Below are positions 20,206 through 31,760 of a stretch of DNA of 64,000 bases, piece by piece. The translations under genes and the position numbers were made by a program. Under the pieces are notes generated by a model. The model was not told the origin of the DNA. It made no database searches and saw only the letters and a list, made by a program, of their open reading frames with translations. Origin of the DNA: Lycium barbarum (taxonomy: Eukaryota; Streptophyta; Magnoliopsida; Solanales; Solanaceae); assembly GCF_019175385.1 (NCBI RefSeq), contig NC_083339.1, forward strand, positions 31,897,637-31,961,636, given 5' to 3'. How positions within the stretch are numbered: the stretch's first letter is position 1; every line of letters begins with the position of its first letter.

Positions 20206-22766
20206 CACCCCCTTTGGAGTGGTTTTGAAAAGTCTAGATAATAAAATATCGCACCCCCTTCGTAGTGGTTTTGTTACATCCTGCATTTTATGCCATCGGA
20301 TAATTCAAGATAATCGCGGGAAGACAACAAGCAATGCAATATTTTAGGTTGTTTGGTACATGAGTTGATTAAGAAGAATTTAGAAGTCAAGATAATGAGA
20401 AAGGTCAAGAGCATAAAGGGAAGTTTCAATATGATTCGTGGAAATATGGAGGAAGACGAAGGGTAAATTTTGAAAGTTGGAAAATAATTTTTATGAGATG
20501 CAAAACAAAGAAAAAAAAATAATAATAAGTGGGCTTGCTAATTGGGCCAAGGTGGACGGTTAAGGGGTGGGCTTAAGCCCACCAAGGGAGCCTAATGAAT
20601 ATATTAAAAGATGACCAAGTCATCTTAATGTTTATCTTAGTCCATAGAAACTTCAAGAAAAACCAAGAAGAGAGGAGAGAAGAGCAAGTCACGGCCAAGA
20701 AGAGATTTGCCAAGAAAAAAATTGATAAAATTCCTTCAAAAATTATTTTCAACCAATTAGAGGGTGCACAACAAGGTGGTGTATTCATTGGAGCAAGAAA
20801 ACGCAAGTTCTTGAAGCTACAACTTTGGCTAGGAAGAAGGATCAAAGAAGAAGGTAAGAGTTCATTTACTTTGCATGTTATGGATGATTTTGTGTGTTGT
20901 AGCATGTTAGAAGTGGATGAAACTCATGGAGAAGGAAATTATGATGAAGCCGTGAGGTGTGGAACATGTACTTGTGTGTAGAAAATTATGTTCTAATTAA
21001 TTTGTCTAGTGTTGGTTGTTAGTGTTGTGAATACCATGTTGACAATTGAAGTTGCATCATTTTGGAGAAATTGTAGTTGTGTGTCTAATGGTGGCCGAAT
21101 ATGGTGATGTGAGTAGGACAATCGGATCGATTTTTATGCGGTGTTCTAATTGTGTCGTTATGCATTCCATAATGATAACGAAGTTATAGTCGTTGTGGAA
21201 GCGACAAAGAAGTGAATTTGACGTTAGCTTAAATTCTTATATTTGAATAAATTATGTCGTGAATGTGTAAAATGATAGTGAAGTCCATAAATGTGGAAGA
21301 AAGTAATGTGTGGTCGTATTTGATAATATTGTGAGATTCGGGTGGAAGTGTGTATAAAGTGGGTTGTTTGAACATTGTGTAAATTGAAAATAATGTTCTT
21401 GTATGGAAGATAATGTTGTTAGTATGGTGTTGTTGGTACATGAATTATAATGTTGTTAATGTTATTATTGGAGTTGGAAGGTTTTGAAAGAGGTAGTATA
21501 TTGATTGAGTTGATATAATGTAACTTGGATTGAATATGGAAATTGTTAGTATGGTTGTTGATATTGTGTTGTTAGTTTGGCCGGGTTAAATTCCCGGATT
21601 GTGTTTGATGAGAATTTGACCAAGTTAAATGTCGAGGATGGTATATTTACAGAGGAAATGCTGCCAAAATTTCGGTAGCAAAGTGCTTCATTAAGATTCA
21701 AATTCAAAGTACACTAATGAAAGTTTTGGTAAACTTGACCAATTTGCAGATTTTGACGAGATTGTGTCGTGAATTCGGAGTAGCAAAGGACGCGGAAAGA
21801 GGTATGTAAGGCTTCACCCTTCTTTCTATGGCATGTCTTAAATATAATAAGTCGGGTACGAGCCTCGGGAACAACCCTATTCCTTGGAATCCGCACCTAA
21901 AGTTTCTTCCATTTCCTTCAGTAGAATTGAATAAGAAAATGTGCAAAATGTTGGAAACACCCCTCACACCCCTAGAACTTGCATAAATAGGACCCGATTA
22001 CCCTAAAACCCTCACAAGTAACACCATGACATGTAACACCTGTAAACCATGAACGCTACCTCATTCGGCCCGAGGTGGGCCCCACTGCCCTGGAATTTCT
22101 TTATATCCCCGTTTGACCTACCTTGAAGTGGAACCCAAAAGAAAACCTTTACCCCCTATCCCGCTACTAAATAACGAACATTATAACTATTCCCATGGGA
22201 GTACTTCTATGCCAATAACGATAACGACGACGCTAAGAAAAGAGAACATGCCTATGACAAATACGATCAGCATGACCCGCGACTAAGATTTCTATGCTAA
22301 GGATTGAATATGAATATGAAAGGTGATAACCTATTTCTTAAACTTTATTTCCACTTCCTAGCTATGACACCACTCCTTAATGATTTCAAAGCTCACGAAT
22401 CGACATCTATGATGCCCATAATTGTATTCCCTGTTTACTTCTAATTCTATTTCCCGTTGTTAGTCTTGCCTTAAAAATACTTGTTCCTTCAAGGAGAGAT
22501 ACAGCGACCATGATTGTTCCGTAATATAATCGGAGTTCACCGACCGTACGTCACTCCGACAAATACGTGATTTTTCCTTTGGCCCCCTTGCGTGCTTGTA
22601 TGATATATATATATATAGATAGATAGATATAAAACATGTATACGTACATAAGATGTGTGTATGCTTAGGAAATATAAACATGATGTATGTACACGTATAC
22701 GGGGAAGATGGGAATAAGGGCAGAGCGTTATACACGCATTTCCATCTGATCAGTTGGCATTACATG

Positions 22767-22808
22767 ACATGATATCGTCCCGGACGCGGGATGCCCGGAC
22801 GCGGGATT
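22767..22808 (+). repeat. Short direct repeat CCCGGACGCGGGAT x2 in S3
   Basis: Two adjacent copies of a GC-rich 14-bp word, each with an internal CCCG/CGGG stem. Confidence 0.6.
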
Positions 22809-22905
22809 TACATTTATGGCTAAATGGATCGGCTGCCGACGCCTCGGCAATATGACATATCCTATTTTTTTTATATATAAAGAAACAAGAAAAGATTTTC
22901 AAAGG

Positions 22906-23125
22906 AAAGCTATGCTATGATATACTATGATACGCTACGCTATGATATGATATACTATGATACGCTATACTATGATAAGATATGTATGACAAGCTATGCT
23001 GCGATATGATATACCAGGATACTCCAGGCTATGATACGATATACCATAATAATACACGATAGGACACGACCTGATATGCACGTTAGGATACGATAGGGCG
23101 CAGTAGGACATGATACGATATAATA
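22906..23125 (+). repeat. Degenerate CTATGATATGATA repeats in S3
   Basis: About 220 bp of imperfect repeats of GATATACTATGATACGCT-like words. It is low-complexity sequence upstream of the hairpin module. Confidence 0.7.
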
Positions 23126-23328
23126 TAAGTTCTATCTTCTACGTTCATGGAGAGGGAGCGTTTCAAAGAAAAAGGGGGGAAAAGACAAGTCATGCACGGT
23201 AGCCGCCCAAAAGGGGCCTTCCTAGGCACAGGTTATTTCTTGCTTTTTTTTTATTTGTCCTATGACTTCATGATATTATTAACTGCACGCTATGCTACTG
23301 CCTGTATTATTTTCCATGCCTTACATAC

Positions 23329-23392
23329 TCGGTACACTATTCGTACTGACGTCCCTTCTTGTGGACGTTGCGTTTCATGCCGCGCAGGTCAG
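23329..23392 (+). other. LTR hairpin module in S3
   Basis: TCGGTAC-N7-GTACTGA (one G-U pair) is followed by ACGTCC-N8-GGACGT (23349-23368). The second stem is perfect although its bases differ from the usual C5/G5. Then comes the CGCAGGT box. Confidence 0.75.
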
Positions 23393-25812
23393 CAGGTAGG
23401 CGGTTCTGATCTCTAGGAGTTCCATCAGCAGTATTTGGCAGCGCTCCAGTTGTCTCGGAGCCCAGTCTTTTGGTACTACTATTTTGTGTATATATTCGGG
23501 CTCGGCTGTACGCAGCCCTTTCCATGTATATGTATGCTATGTCTAGAGGCTCGTAGACAGATGTGTATAGTTGGAAGTTTTGTATTCCAGATTACTCGCG
23601 TCTATGTATAACGTGCTAACGAAGTTTACTAGTCCAGGTTATACCTATGCTATTGATGTAAATGTTTAGTAACGAAAAAAAAATATATCTATGGTAATAT
23701 GATAGATAAGGGGTGCTCGGTACAAGTATCGGGTACTCGTCACGGCCCCTAGTCGGGTCGTGACAGGTTTTGAAAAGTCTAAATAATAAAATATCGCACC
23801 CCCGTCGGAGTGGTTTTGAAATCGACTTTATATTCCCTTTAGCTTGAGACTAACAATTAGTAAATTTCAATAATAAATTTCTTTTTTTTGAATTCACTAG
23901 TAATCCACAACCAAGTTTCAATAGATCCAATTCAGCATAAGGGTTTAACAACCGTATACATATGCAAAGTAGTGAGAACTAAATGCCTTTCAATTATCGT
24001 TACGGACATCATTCATCATGCAACCTCTATGACTATCTTCAGACAATTCGAGTCCGTCTACAGAAGCTAGGGACGTTAACCCAAAGTTCCCTTTAGTTAC
24101 CGTACAGAGCTAAGTCAAATGGAGCAATACAAAAGGTGTCGGGACTTGTGGGTCCACCTTGGGTCAAGTCGAGGTGACGTACAAAAATTACGTGCATTAG
24201 GCCTTGGGAAGTCCTCCGTGGAAGTCTCAGAGCGATCGGAGTACATTTGTGAAAGTTATGGAGGTTTAACCATTTTTCCAACAAAAAGCACCCTTTAAAG
24301 TTCAATTCCATTGAATGAACAGTACGAAAAGTCAAACTCGGATTTCTATGAAAGGAATGATCCCCGAGGCTCAAATCAAGACCTAGTACATCTAGGACAT
24401 GCCAAGAGAAGGGAAAGGATAGCTTTACATACCTTTTGCGCTTCTTACGCTCGTCCAAACTCAACTCCCGTTTCGTACAGAATCTACAATTGGTCATAGT
24501 TACCAAATGTAAGTTATAAGCTTTTAGAATTCCAATCTTAAACTCATGTTGTCTACCGAAATTTCGGCAGCATTTCCCCTATAAATTTAACGTCCCCGAG
24601 AATCACCTCGGCCAAAAACATCAACAACAACAACACAACAATGCCAACAACATCAACAACTACAACAAAATACATTCTAATATAAATGTTCTTCCTTTCT
24701 TCATCATGCAACCATTCCCATTCCAACTTCACACCTTCAAACTAATGTCAACGTTTTCCTATTTATTTACTAATTCAAGACCATTCGAATACAATTCAAA
24801 AATATTTCACATTATTCTACAAAATATGGAAAAGTTCCACCGAACCATAATCCACCCAAAACCTCCAATTCTCAACATGAATATTCACCACACCTTTTTA
24901 TCTTCCGATTTCACCTACAACAATCACCACTTACATCTTACAACTTCATTTTCTTAATTACATAATTTATAACGAAATCGCATGCTTTCCGATAGCAACT
25001 CAACAACAAATTTTTCATGCTAACTTAACCCATTATTCTTCCATTTCCATCACAAGGCTACAACAACATAATTAAGATGCTAAACAAAATAAATTCGCTC
25101 CCCTACATGCACCACACCCCACGGCCACACACATGCACACACTCAACACACAAGTTTCATACTTTACACTCACTTCCACAAACTACAACATGTATATATC
25201 TTCCATAACATAATAAGGACATAAAATTCTTACCTTTTCTCAATTCTTCCACTTGCCACAAAAGGTAGTTTCTTGCTAAAATAATTATACCACCTTGTAG
25301 AGAATCTTGAACTTAGTATGATTACAAGAAAATTATAATTCTAGAATCAAAGTTGAGGGCTCCAAGATTTTTTTTTTCTTTCTTTTTCTCTTTTTTTTTT
25401 CTCTCTTGGCTGTTTGCTCCTCTTTTTTTTTTTTTTTTTTTCTTATTCTTGCTTTGTTTTTCTTGAACCTTCTTGAAGACTCAACTCTCATATATAATAA
25501 ATCACATGATCAAATTTTTATAGGTTTGGGCTCCTCTTAAAGGGCCTTGGCCGGCCACCCTTTGGCATTGGGCCTTAATTTCTCTTTTTTATTTTGTAAA
25601 CCCAAATTATAACAAATCTTGTTTTGTAATTCCCGATACTAATTCTCGGAATTCCGATTTTTCCCTTGGCCTCCCTCCGTATTTCCACACCAACATCTTT
25701 CATGAACAACACACACATATATGAATTCAAATAAACATATGAACTTATTCCTTACAATTCAAAACCATTTCGATTTTTTTTTTCCGAACATGCGAAAGTG
25801 CGGGATATAACA

Positions 25813-25848
25813 TCCTCCCCCCCTATAAAACATTCGTCCTCGAATGTT
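25813..25848 (-). promoter_or_regulatory. T polypurine tract and pre-PPT palindrome
   Basis: The - strand reads AACATTCG-AGGA-CGAATGTT (25848-25829), then a G7-rich purine tract ending GGAGGA against the LTR start. It has the same layout as in A1, B and C. Confidence 0.88.
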
Positions 25849-26093
25849 GGATTTGTCCTCTTAGGATTCTGTCAAAGGTAGCCTTTTTATCCGCTTCTCT
25901 AGCTCAGATTTATAGCTATGGTCTTTCTATGTCGGGGGCCCTTCCACCCTTAAGGTTTCAACTAAGGGTTTCGCGAAGCCTCTTGCCTCGACCCACTCTA
26001 TTAGCTGCTAGGCTCATGTTCTAGCTGGTGTTGTAATACATCATGTCACGGTGATAGGAGGCAGCTCGTATATAAATTAAGTCTACCAATAGG
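25849..26093 (-). other. T spacer between gag and polypurine tract
   Basis: About 245 bp without a recognisable domain. This is where protease, RT and integrase (over 3 kb) would lie in an autonomous relative. Confidence 0.75.
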
Positions 26094-27497
26094 TTATCTG
26101 AAGAAGAATATACCTGGTGACGCATCCTGCGATGCCTCTGGAGTCGGTCTCCCACCTAGCGCATAAATACGATGTGGCCCCGCACTGGAACTAGGTACTC
26201 TACCTCCGCCTCTACCTCGGCCGGAAGAAGTCTGGCGTCCTGTCTCGGGCGCTCTCACTGAGGGTGACGACGCTGCTACCGAATTTCCAGGAATGGCACT
26301 ACTCCGCGGGCAGTCTCTAGCATAGTGGCTCGGGTCCCCGCAAGTATAGCATACACCCAGTCGACATCGTCCTACGTGACGGCTCCCGCAAGTCGCGCAT
26401 CGAGGAGGGGGCATCACCTCCTGCCCTGACCCTGCCGGCCGCTGAGAACCCGATGCATAAGGAGGATTTTGTCTCTGCCTAGGGAAGGCCTCCCTACCCC
26501 GCTGGGATCCATGAAACTGCGAGGGTGCACTGTACTGGGGTCTGCTTCCTCTGGTGGAACCTGTATTTTGACGCTCTGACCTGGCCGTCTTGGACTGGTC
26601 ACTACTCCGCTCTGAGGTGGCCTCTCGCTGACGCTTTCGATCTTCTGAACCCTGAGCATAGGCCTGAACACGAGCTATATCCATACCCGGCTGCATTGCC
26701 ACGGCCATACAAGCCTCCTGCAGCTCCGGCTCTAATCCCATCACATATCGGTGAACTCTATCTTCCATGTTTTGCACAATAGCAGGGGCATATCTAGCTA
26801 AAGAATCAAACTCCACACTATACTCTCTAACAGACATGTTATCCTGTCGCAGGTTAAGGAACCTATCAACTCTTTCCCGCCTTAACTCAGGCGGCATATG
26901 ATGGCGCAAGAAAGCATCCAAGAATTCCTGCCAAGTCGGCGGAGGGGCATCCCTACCCCTCGATAGCCTCCATGACTGAAACCAATTAATTGCTATGCCC
27001 TGTAACCTGTAGGAAGCTAGCTGAACAGACTCTGTAGCTGATGCCCTCATTATATCTAAAGTACGCTGCATGCCATCTATGAACTCCTGAGGGTCAGCAA
27101 TAGGGTCCGTGCCCTTGAATTCTGGGGGATTTAAGGCAAGAAAGTCTCGGGCCCTGGCACTAGCGGCCCTATCCGAATACTCATGGCCCCTATCCTGTCG
27201 CCCAGCTTGGGCAGCAAGTATCTGAGTTAACAAGTGTATAGCATCCTTCATCTCTCTTATCTCCTGACTCTGAACATCCGGCTAAGGAACTGGAGGCACC
27301 GGTACTGGTGCTGGAGCTGGGGCTGGATCAGATGCCCCCCTGGCCCCTTCCGGAGATAGGGAAGTAGGAGAACTCTGAGACCGAATATGTATTCCCGTGT
27401 AAGTCTGAGCTCTGGTAGGTCTGGGGGCTTGGCTGGCTGCCTCATCTGCAACCGCCTTACCTTTCTTTGCTGCCGTCGCTTTACCCTTCCTAGCCAT
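26094..27497 (-). pseudogene. T gag, nearly intact (one stop)
   Basis: A frame of 468 codons starts MARKGKATAAKKGK at 27497 and is broken only by one TAG at 27282-27284. This lies between the P/A-rich N-terminus and the capsid. The capsid region (ARDFLALNPPEFKGTDP; PPTWQEFLDAFLRHHMPPEL) spans about residues 100-290. An R/S/Q-rich linker leads to two zinc-binding clusters, CATCGSRHVGRC and a complete CX2CX4HX4C knuckle (CYTCGDPSHYARDC), around residues 375-400. The frame ends at 26094, just where the protease domain would start. Gag packages RNA and forms particles. Loss of pol with retention of gag suggests either selection on gag or a recent deletion. The stop may be a late mutation. Confidence 0.9.
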
Positions 27498-27690
27498 TAC
27501 TGAAATGAAACGGATAATTGGGTTAGGGACTTTACTTATGACACGGCCCTATCCGCACGATCTTTACCAGGAAAGAAAGGATGACACCCTATTAATGTCT
27601 CGTAGCCTCCTGCTTATAGGTGTGGTGCACAACACACCGATAAACAAGACTCTACTAGAAACCGTCTGCGAACATGCCGAGGACTGAACT

Positions 27691-27702
27691 GCTCTGATAC
27701 CA
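27691..27702 (-). promoter_or_regulatory. T primer-binding site
   Basis: The - strand reads TGGTATCAGAGC (initiator tRNA-Met), 4 nt from the 5' LTR end at 27707. Confidence 0.92.
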
Positions 27703-28144
27703 CTTTTGTCACGACCCAACTAGGGCCATGACAAGCGATCGAGCTTACCGTGCCCGATGTCCAAACTTACGATACTTGTTCTCATTTATAGCGTTTTTTT
27801 TTTTTTTTTTTTAGTTACAAATACTATACTAATGTCAACACGTTACTCAAAACGTCTCAAGGCGTGTTACATATGTACATACATATACATGACATAAGAC
27901 TAAGCGAGCTAAAGAGGCTTACACCATTACTTTATAACAACGCATCGATCGACAAAACCAAACAGTACCCATGACACCCACGCTGTTCGCAGACTCTAAA
28001 GACCTGCAAGACATATATACAAGATTAGACCGAAATAGGAACAGCCTCCGGAACAAGTGGAGCTGCCTGACTCCCAGTGCTGACTTCCCCTAAGTAGCTG
28101 GATCGCCGGGTCGCGTCCCTGGACCTGCGTGGCATGAAACGCAG

Positions 28145-28182
28145 CCCCCGAAGAAAGGGGGTCAGTACGAGATATGTACTGA
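28145..28182 (-). other. LTR hairpin module in T 5' LTR
   Basis: G5/C5 stem with a 7-nt loop plus TCAGTAC-N7-GTACTGA, identical in layout to 19475-19513. Confidence 0.78.
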
Positions 28183-28399
28183 GTATGTAAAGCGATAATA
28201 AATCATAACTATCACATAGTTTAGGGAAGAAGTAGTCGTGACCAACCCAATACCTGCAATTTTCGCTGGTAGAAGCAGAGATGTGTACATAAAGTCTCAA
28301 ACAGTCCTTAAGTAAATAACACAATCCAACCAACATATTTAAATAAGCAATGTAGTCTAACACTTCTTTTCAAGTAAATAATACGATACAACGTGCGTG

Positions 28400-28620
28400 C
28401 CGCTTCAGGCTCAATATCAATAATAGCCCCATCGGGCAGCCGCTTCCGGCATAATAATATAATAGTCCCTTCGGACAGCCGCTTCCGGCATAATAATATA
28501 ATAGTCCCTTCGGACATCCGCTTCCGGCATAATAATATAATAGTCCCTTCGGACAGCCGCTTCCGGCATAATAATATAATAGTCCCTTCGGACAGCCGCT
28601 TCCGGCATAATAATATAATA
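28400..28620 (-). repeat. 39-bp tandem repeat, 5 regular units plus 1 diverged
   Basis: CCGCTTCCGG occurs at 28440, 28479, 28518, 28557 and 28596; a diverged unit starts at 28400. One unit carries a private change (CGGACATCCG). The count is one fewer than in the 3' LTR. Confidence 0.95.
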
Positions 28621-28831
28621 TATAAATTAAAATAGATCGTAAATGAAAAGCAGTAGTAAAACCTCGCACCCCTTTCGGAGTGGTTTTGAAATTAGCACAC
28701 TCAGACATAAGCTGAGGCCATAGCACACTCAGGCGTAAACCGAGGCCATAGCTCACTCAGTGATCAGCTGAGGCCATAGCTCGCTCGGGCATAAGCTGGG
28801 GCCATAGCGCGCTCAGACATGAGCTGAGGCC

Positions 28832-28953
28832 ATCGCACTCCCTTTGGAGTGGTTTTGAAAAGTCTAGATAATAAAATATCGCACCCCCTTCGGAGTGGTT
28901 TTGAAAAGTCTAAATAATAAAATATCGCACCCCCTTCGGAGTGGTTTTGAAAT
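28832..28953 (-). repeat. 46-bp tandem repeat, about 2.6 units
   Basis: Units beginning ATCGCACCCCCTTCGGAGTG start at 28832, 28878 and 28925. The same repeats flank S3 in the 3' LTR. Confidence 0.85.
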
Positions 28954-31266
28954 CGACTTTATATTCCCTTTAGCTTGAGACTAACAATTAGTAAATTTCA
29001 ATAATAAATTTCTTTTTCTTGGATTCACTAGTAATCCACAACCAAGTTTCAATAGATCCAATTCAGCATGAGGGTTTAACAACCGTATACATATGCAAAG
29101 TAGTGAGAACTAAATGCCTTTCAATTATCGTTACGGACATCATTCATCATGCAACCTCTATGACTATCTTCAGACAATTCGAGTCCGTCTACAGAAGCTA
29201 GGGACGTTAACCCAAAGTTCCCTTTAGTTACCGTACAGAGCTAAGTCAAATGGAGCAATACAAAAGGTGTCGGGACTTGTGGGCCCACCTTGGGTCAAGT
29301 CGAGGTGACGTACAAATATTACGTGCATTAGGCCTTGGGAAGTCCTCCGTGGAAGTCTCAGAGCGATCGGAGTACATTTGTGAAAGTTATGGAGGTTTAA
29401 CCATTTTTCCAACAAAAAGCACCCTTTAAAGTTCAATTCCATTGAATGAACAGTACGAAAAGTCAAACTCGGATTTCTATGAAAGGAATGATCCCCGAGG
29501 CTCAAATCAAGACCTAGTACATCTAGGACATGCCAAGAGAAGGGAAAGGATAGCTTTACATACCTTTTGCGATTCTTACGCTCGTCCAAACTCAACTCCC
29601 GTTTCGTCCAGAATCTACAATTGGTCATAGTTACCAAATATAAGTTATAAGCTTTTAGAATTCCAATCTTAAACTCATGTTGTCTACCGAAATTTCGGCA
29701 GCATTTCCCCTATAAATTTAACGTCCCCGAGAATCACCTCGGCCAAAAACATCAACAACAACAACACAACAATGCCAACAACATCAACAACTACAACAAA
29801 ATACATTCTAATATAAATGTTCTTCCTTTCTTCATCATGCAACCATTCCCATTCCAACTTCACACCTTCAAACTAATGTCAACGTTTTCCTATTTATTTA
29901 CTAATTCAAGACCATTCGAATACAATTCAAAAATATTTCACATTATTCTACAAAATATGGAAAAGTTCCACCGAACCATAATCCACCCAAAACCTCCAAT
30001 TCTCAACATGAATATTCATCACACCTTTTTATCTTCCGATTTGACCTACAACAATCACCACTTACATCTTACAACTTCATTTTCTTAATTACATAATTTA
30101 TAACGAAATCGCATGCTTTCCGATAGCAACTCAACAACAAATTTTTCATGCTAACTTAACCCATTATTCTTCCATTTCCATCACAAGGCTACAACAACAT
30201 AATTAAGATGCTAAACAAAATAAATTCGCTCCCCTACATGCACCACACCCCACGGCCACACACATGCACACACTCAACACACAAGTTTCATACTTTACAC
30301 TCACTTCCACATACTACAACATGTATATATCTTCCATAACATAATAAGGACATAAAATTCTTACCTTTTCTCAATTCTTCCACTTGCCACAAAAGGTAGT
30401 TTCTTGCCAAAATAATTATACCACCTTGTAGAGAATCTTTAACTTAGTATGATTACAAGAAAATTATAATTCTAGAATCAAAGTTGAGGGCTCCAAGATT
30501 TTTTTTTTCTTTCTTTTTCTCTTTTTTTTTTTTCTCTCTAGGCCGTTTGCTCCTCTTTTTTTTTTCTTCTTGTTCTTGCTTTGTTTTTCTTGAACCTTCT
30601 TGAAGACTCAACTCTCATATATAATAAATCACATGATCAAATTTTTATGGGTTTGGGCTCCTCTTAAAGGGCCTTGGCCGGCCACCCTTTGGCATTGGGC
30701 CTTAATTTCTCTTTTTATTTTGTAAACCCAAATTATAACAAATCTTGTTTTGTAATTCCCGAAACTAATTCTCGGATTTCCGATTTTTCCCTTGGCCTCC
30801 CTCCGTATTTCCACACCAACATCTTTCATGAACAACACACACACATATATGAATTCAAATCAACATATGACCTTATTCCTTACAATTCAAAACCATTTCG
30901 ATTTTTTTTTTCCGAACATGCGAAAGTGCGGGATATAACACTATGAGTAGTATGGAAACTTGCAGAAGAGCTCCAACGGTTCATAACGTCGCCATATATG
31001 TATATTCAGATAAACTGTCTCCCGAGGAGTCACAACTGATCAAATCATAAAGGGATACGCAAGCCAACGAGGCTGCCACTACACATCAACATCATGTCAT
31101 ATGCAAGCCGACAAGGCTGCCACTACAGACGAACATCATATCATAGCACATCGGATAGACACAGCTGAACAGAACTTATACACCACCCACACATATGTCT
31201 ACAGACCTCTAAGAGTACGAATAGCGAAATATGACGGTACAGGGCCCCGTCGTACCCTTGGATAAA

Positions 31267-31291
31267 TATATATATATATATATATATATAT
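31267..31291. repeat. (AT)n microsatellite in B 3' LTR
   Basis: Shorter than the matching tract in the 5' LTR (54571-54610). Confidence 0.9.
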
Positions 31292-31414
31292 CATAAGATC
31301 TTTACCAAAAGTCTAAACTCCGGAACAACGGAGCTCTCCAAGACAGCTGAATAGAAGTCCTATGATGAAGAGTCACCAAATCGACTATCTGTACCTGCGG
31401 GCATGAAACGCAGC

Positions 31415-31452
31415 CCCCCGAAGAAAGGGGGTCAGTACGGAATATGTACTGA
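31415..31452 (-). other. LTR hairpin module in B 3' LTR
   Basis: C5/G5 stem with a 7-nt loop and TCAGTAC-N7-GTACTGA, both perfect. Confidence 0.78.
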
Positions 31453-31725
31453 GTATATAAAGCATGAAATACAGTAAAAAGGATCATAACTGAAATAAGG
31501 AGTACAGAAAACAAGTACAATGTCCAAAATACCAAAACACTTTCCTTTGAAACATAAATCATGCATGTCAATATCATACATCATACCCGGCCCATTATGG
31601 GACTCGGTGACATAATCATATCATCATCATCATATACATATATACCGTACCCGACCCTCTAGTGAGAGACTCGGTAAATAAAGTCATCATATGCCCTCCT
31701 GGCCGCCATAACATATCATCATATC

Positions 31726-31728
<3 letters not shown>

Positions 31729-31757
<29 letters not shown>
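31729..31757. repeat. (AT)n microsatellite in B 3' LTR
   Basis: About 29 bp, against 63 bp at the matching site 55043-55105. Confidence 0.9.

Positions 31758-31760
<3 letters not shown>

Larger units (their letters stand above)
20272..23765 (+). mobile_element. Solo LTR S3, inserted in T 3' LTR
   Basis: It runs TGTTACATCCTGC ... CTAGTCGGGTCGTGACA and is flanked by a perfect GGTTT duplication (20267-20271, 23766-23770). It is 3,494 bp with no gag or pol, primer site or polypurine tract. A donor-like AG/GTAAGAG is at 20853/20854, an AGGTATGTAAGG near 21800, and the hairpin module at 23329-23368. ORFs at 20595-20981 and elsewhere have no recognisable domain. It is the youngest layer at this position. 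Confidence 0.93.
19035..25812 (-). mobile_element. T 3' LTR, interrupted by S3
   Basis: On the - strand it starts TGTTATATCCCGC after the polypurine tract and ends CTAGTTGGGTCGTGACA. Without S3 it is about 3.28 kb, against 3,234 bp for the 5' LTR. The difference is mostly one extra 39-bp repeat unit. Contents are the hairpin module (19475-19513), a 39-bp array (19731-19990), about 30-bp repeats (20067-20205) and 46-bp repeats at the S3 site. T-rich tracts lie near 25370-25440 and a donor-like AG/GTAAGA at 25233/25234 (- strand). Confidence 0.9.
19035..30940 (-). mobile_element. Element T: gag-only LTR retrotransposon (TR-GAG-like)
   Basis: It is flanked by a perfect CTATG duplication (19030-19034, 30941-30945). 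It has two LTRs of about 3.2 kb and a primer-binding site (27691-27702). The interior is only about 1.9 kb, with an almost open gag, then a palindrome and polypurine tract (25813-25848). No protease, RT or integrase is present: after gag only about 280 bp remain before the polypurine tract. This is the structure described as TR-GAG, a non-autonomous element supplying gag only. Solo LTR S3 sits in its 3' LTR. Confidence 0.92.
27707..30940 (-). mobile_element. T 5' LTR
   Basis: It is 3,234 bp and uninterrupted, and matches the 3' LTR closely: about 20 substitutions by eye in the roughly 2 kb from 28910 to 30940. It contains the hairpin module (28145-28182), the 39-bp array (28400-28620) and 46-bp repeats (28832-28953). 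A TATA-rich stretch (30613-30636) precedes a donor-like AG/GTAAGAATTTT at 30364/30365 (- strand). Confidence 0.93.

Noticed and set aside
20595..20981. 128-codon ORF in solo LTR S3 as a possible host gene
   Set aside because: It is lysine-rich with no recognised motif, and lies in the leader part of an LTR where related LTRs have no such frame.
24093..29637. Two nearly identical 137-codon - strand ORFs (24093-24506 and 29224-29637)
   Set aside because: They are matching positions in the two LTRs of T, with no domain; their similarity comes from the LTR duplication.
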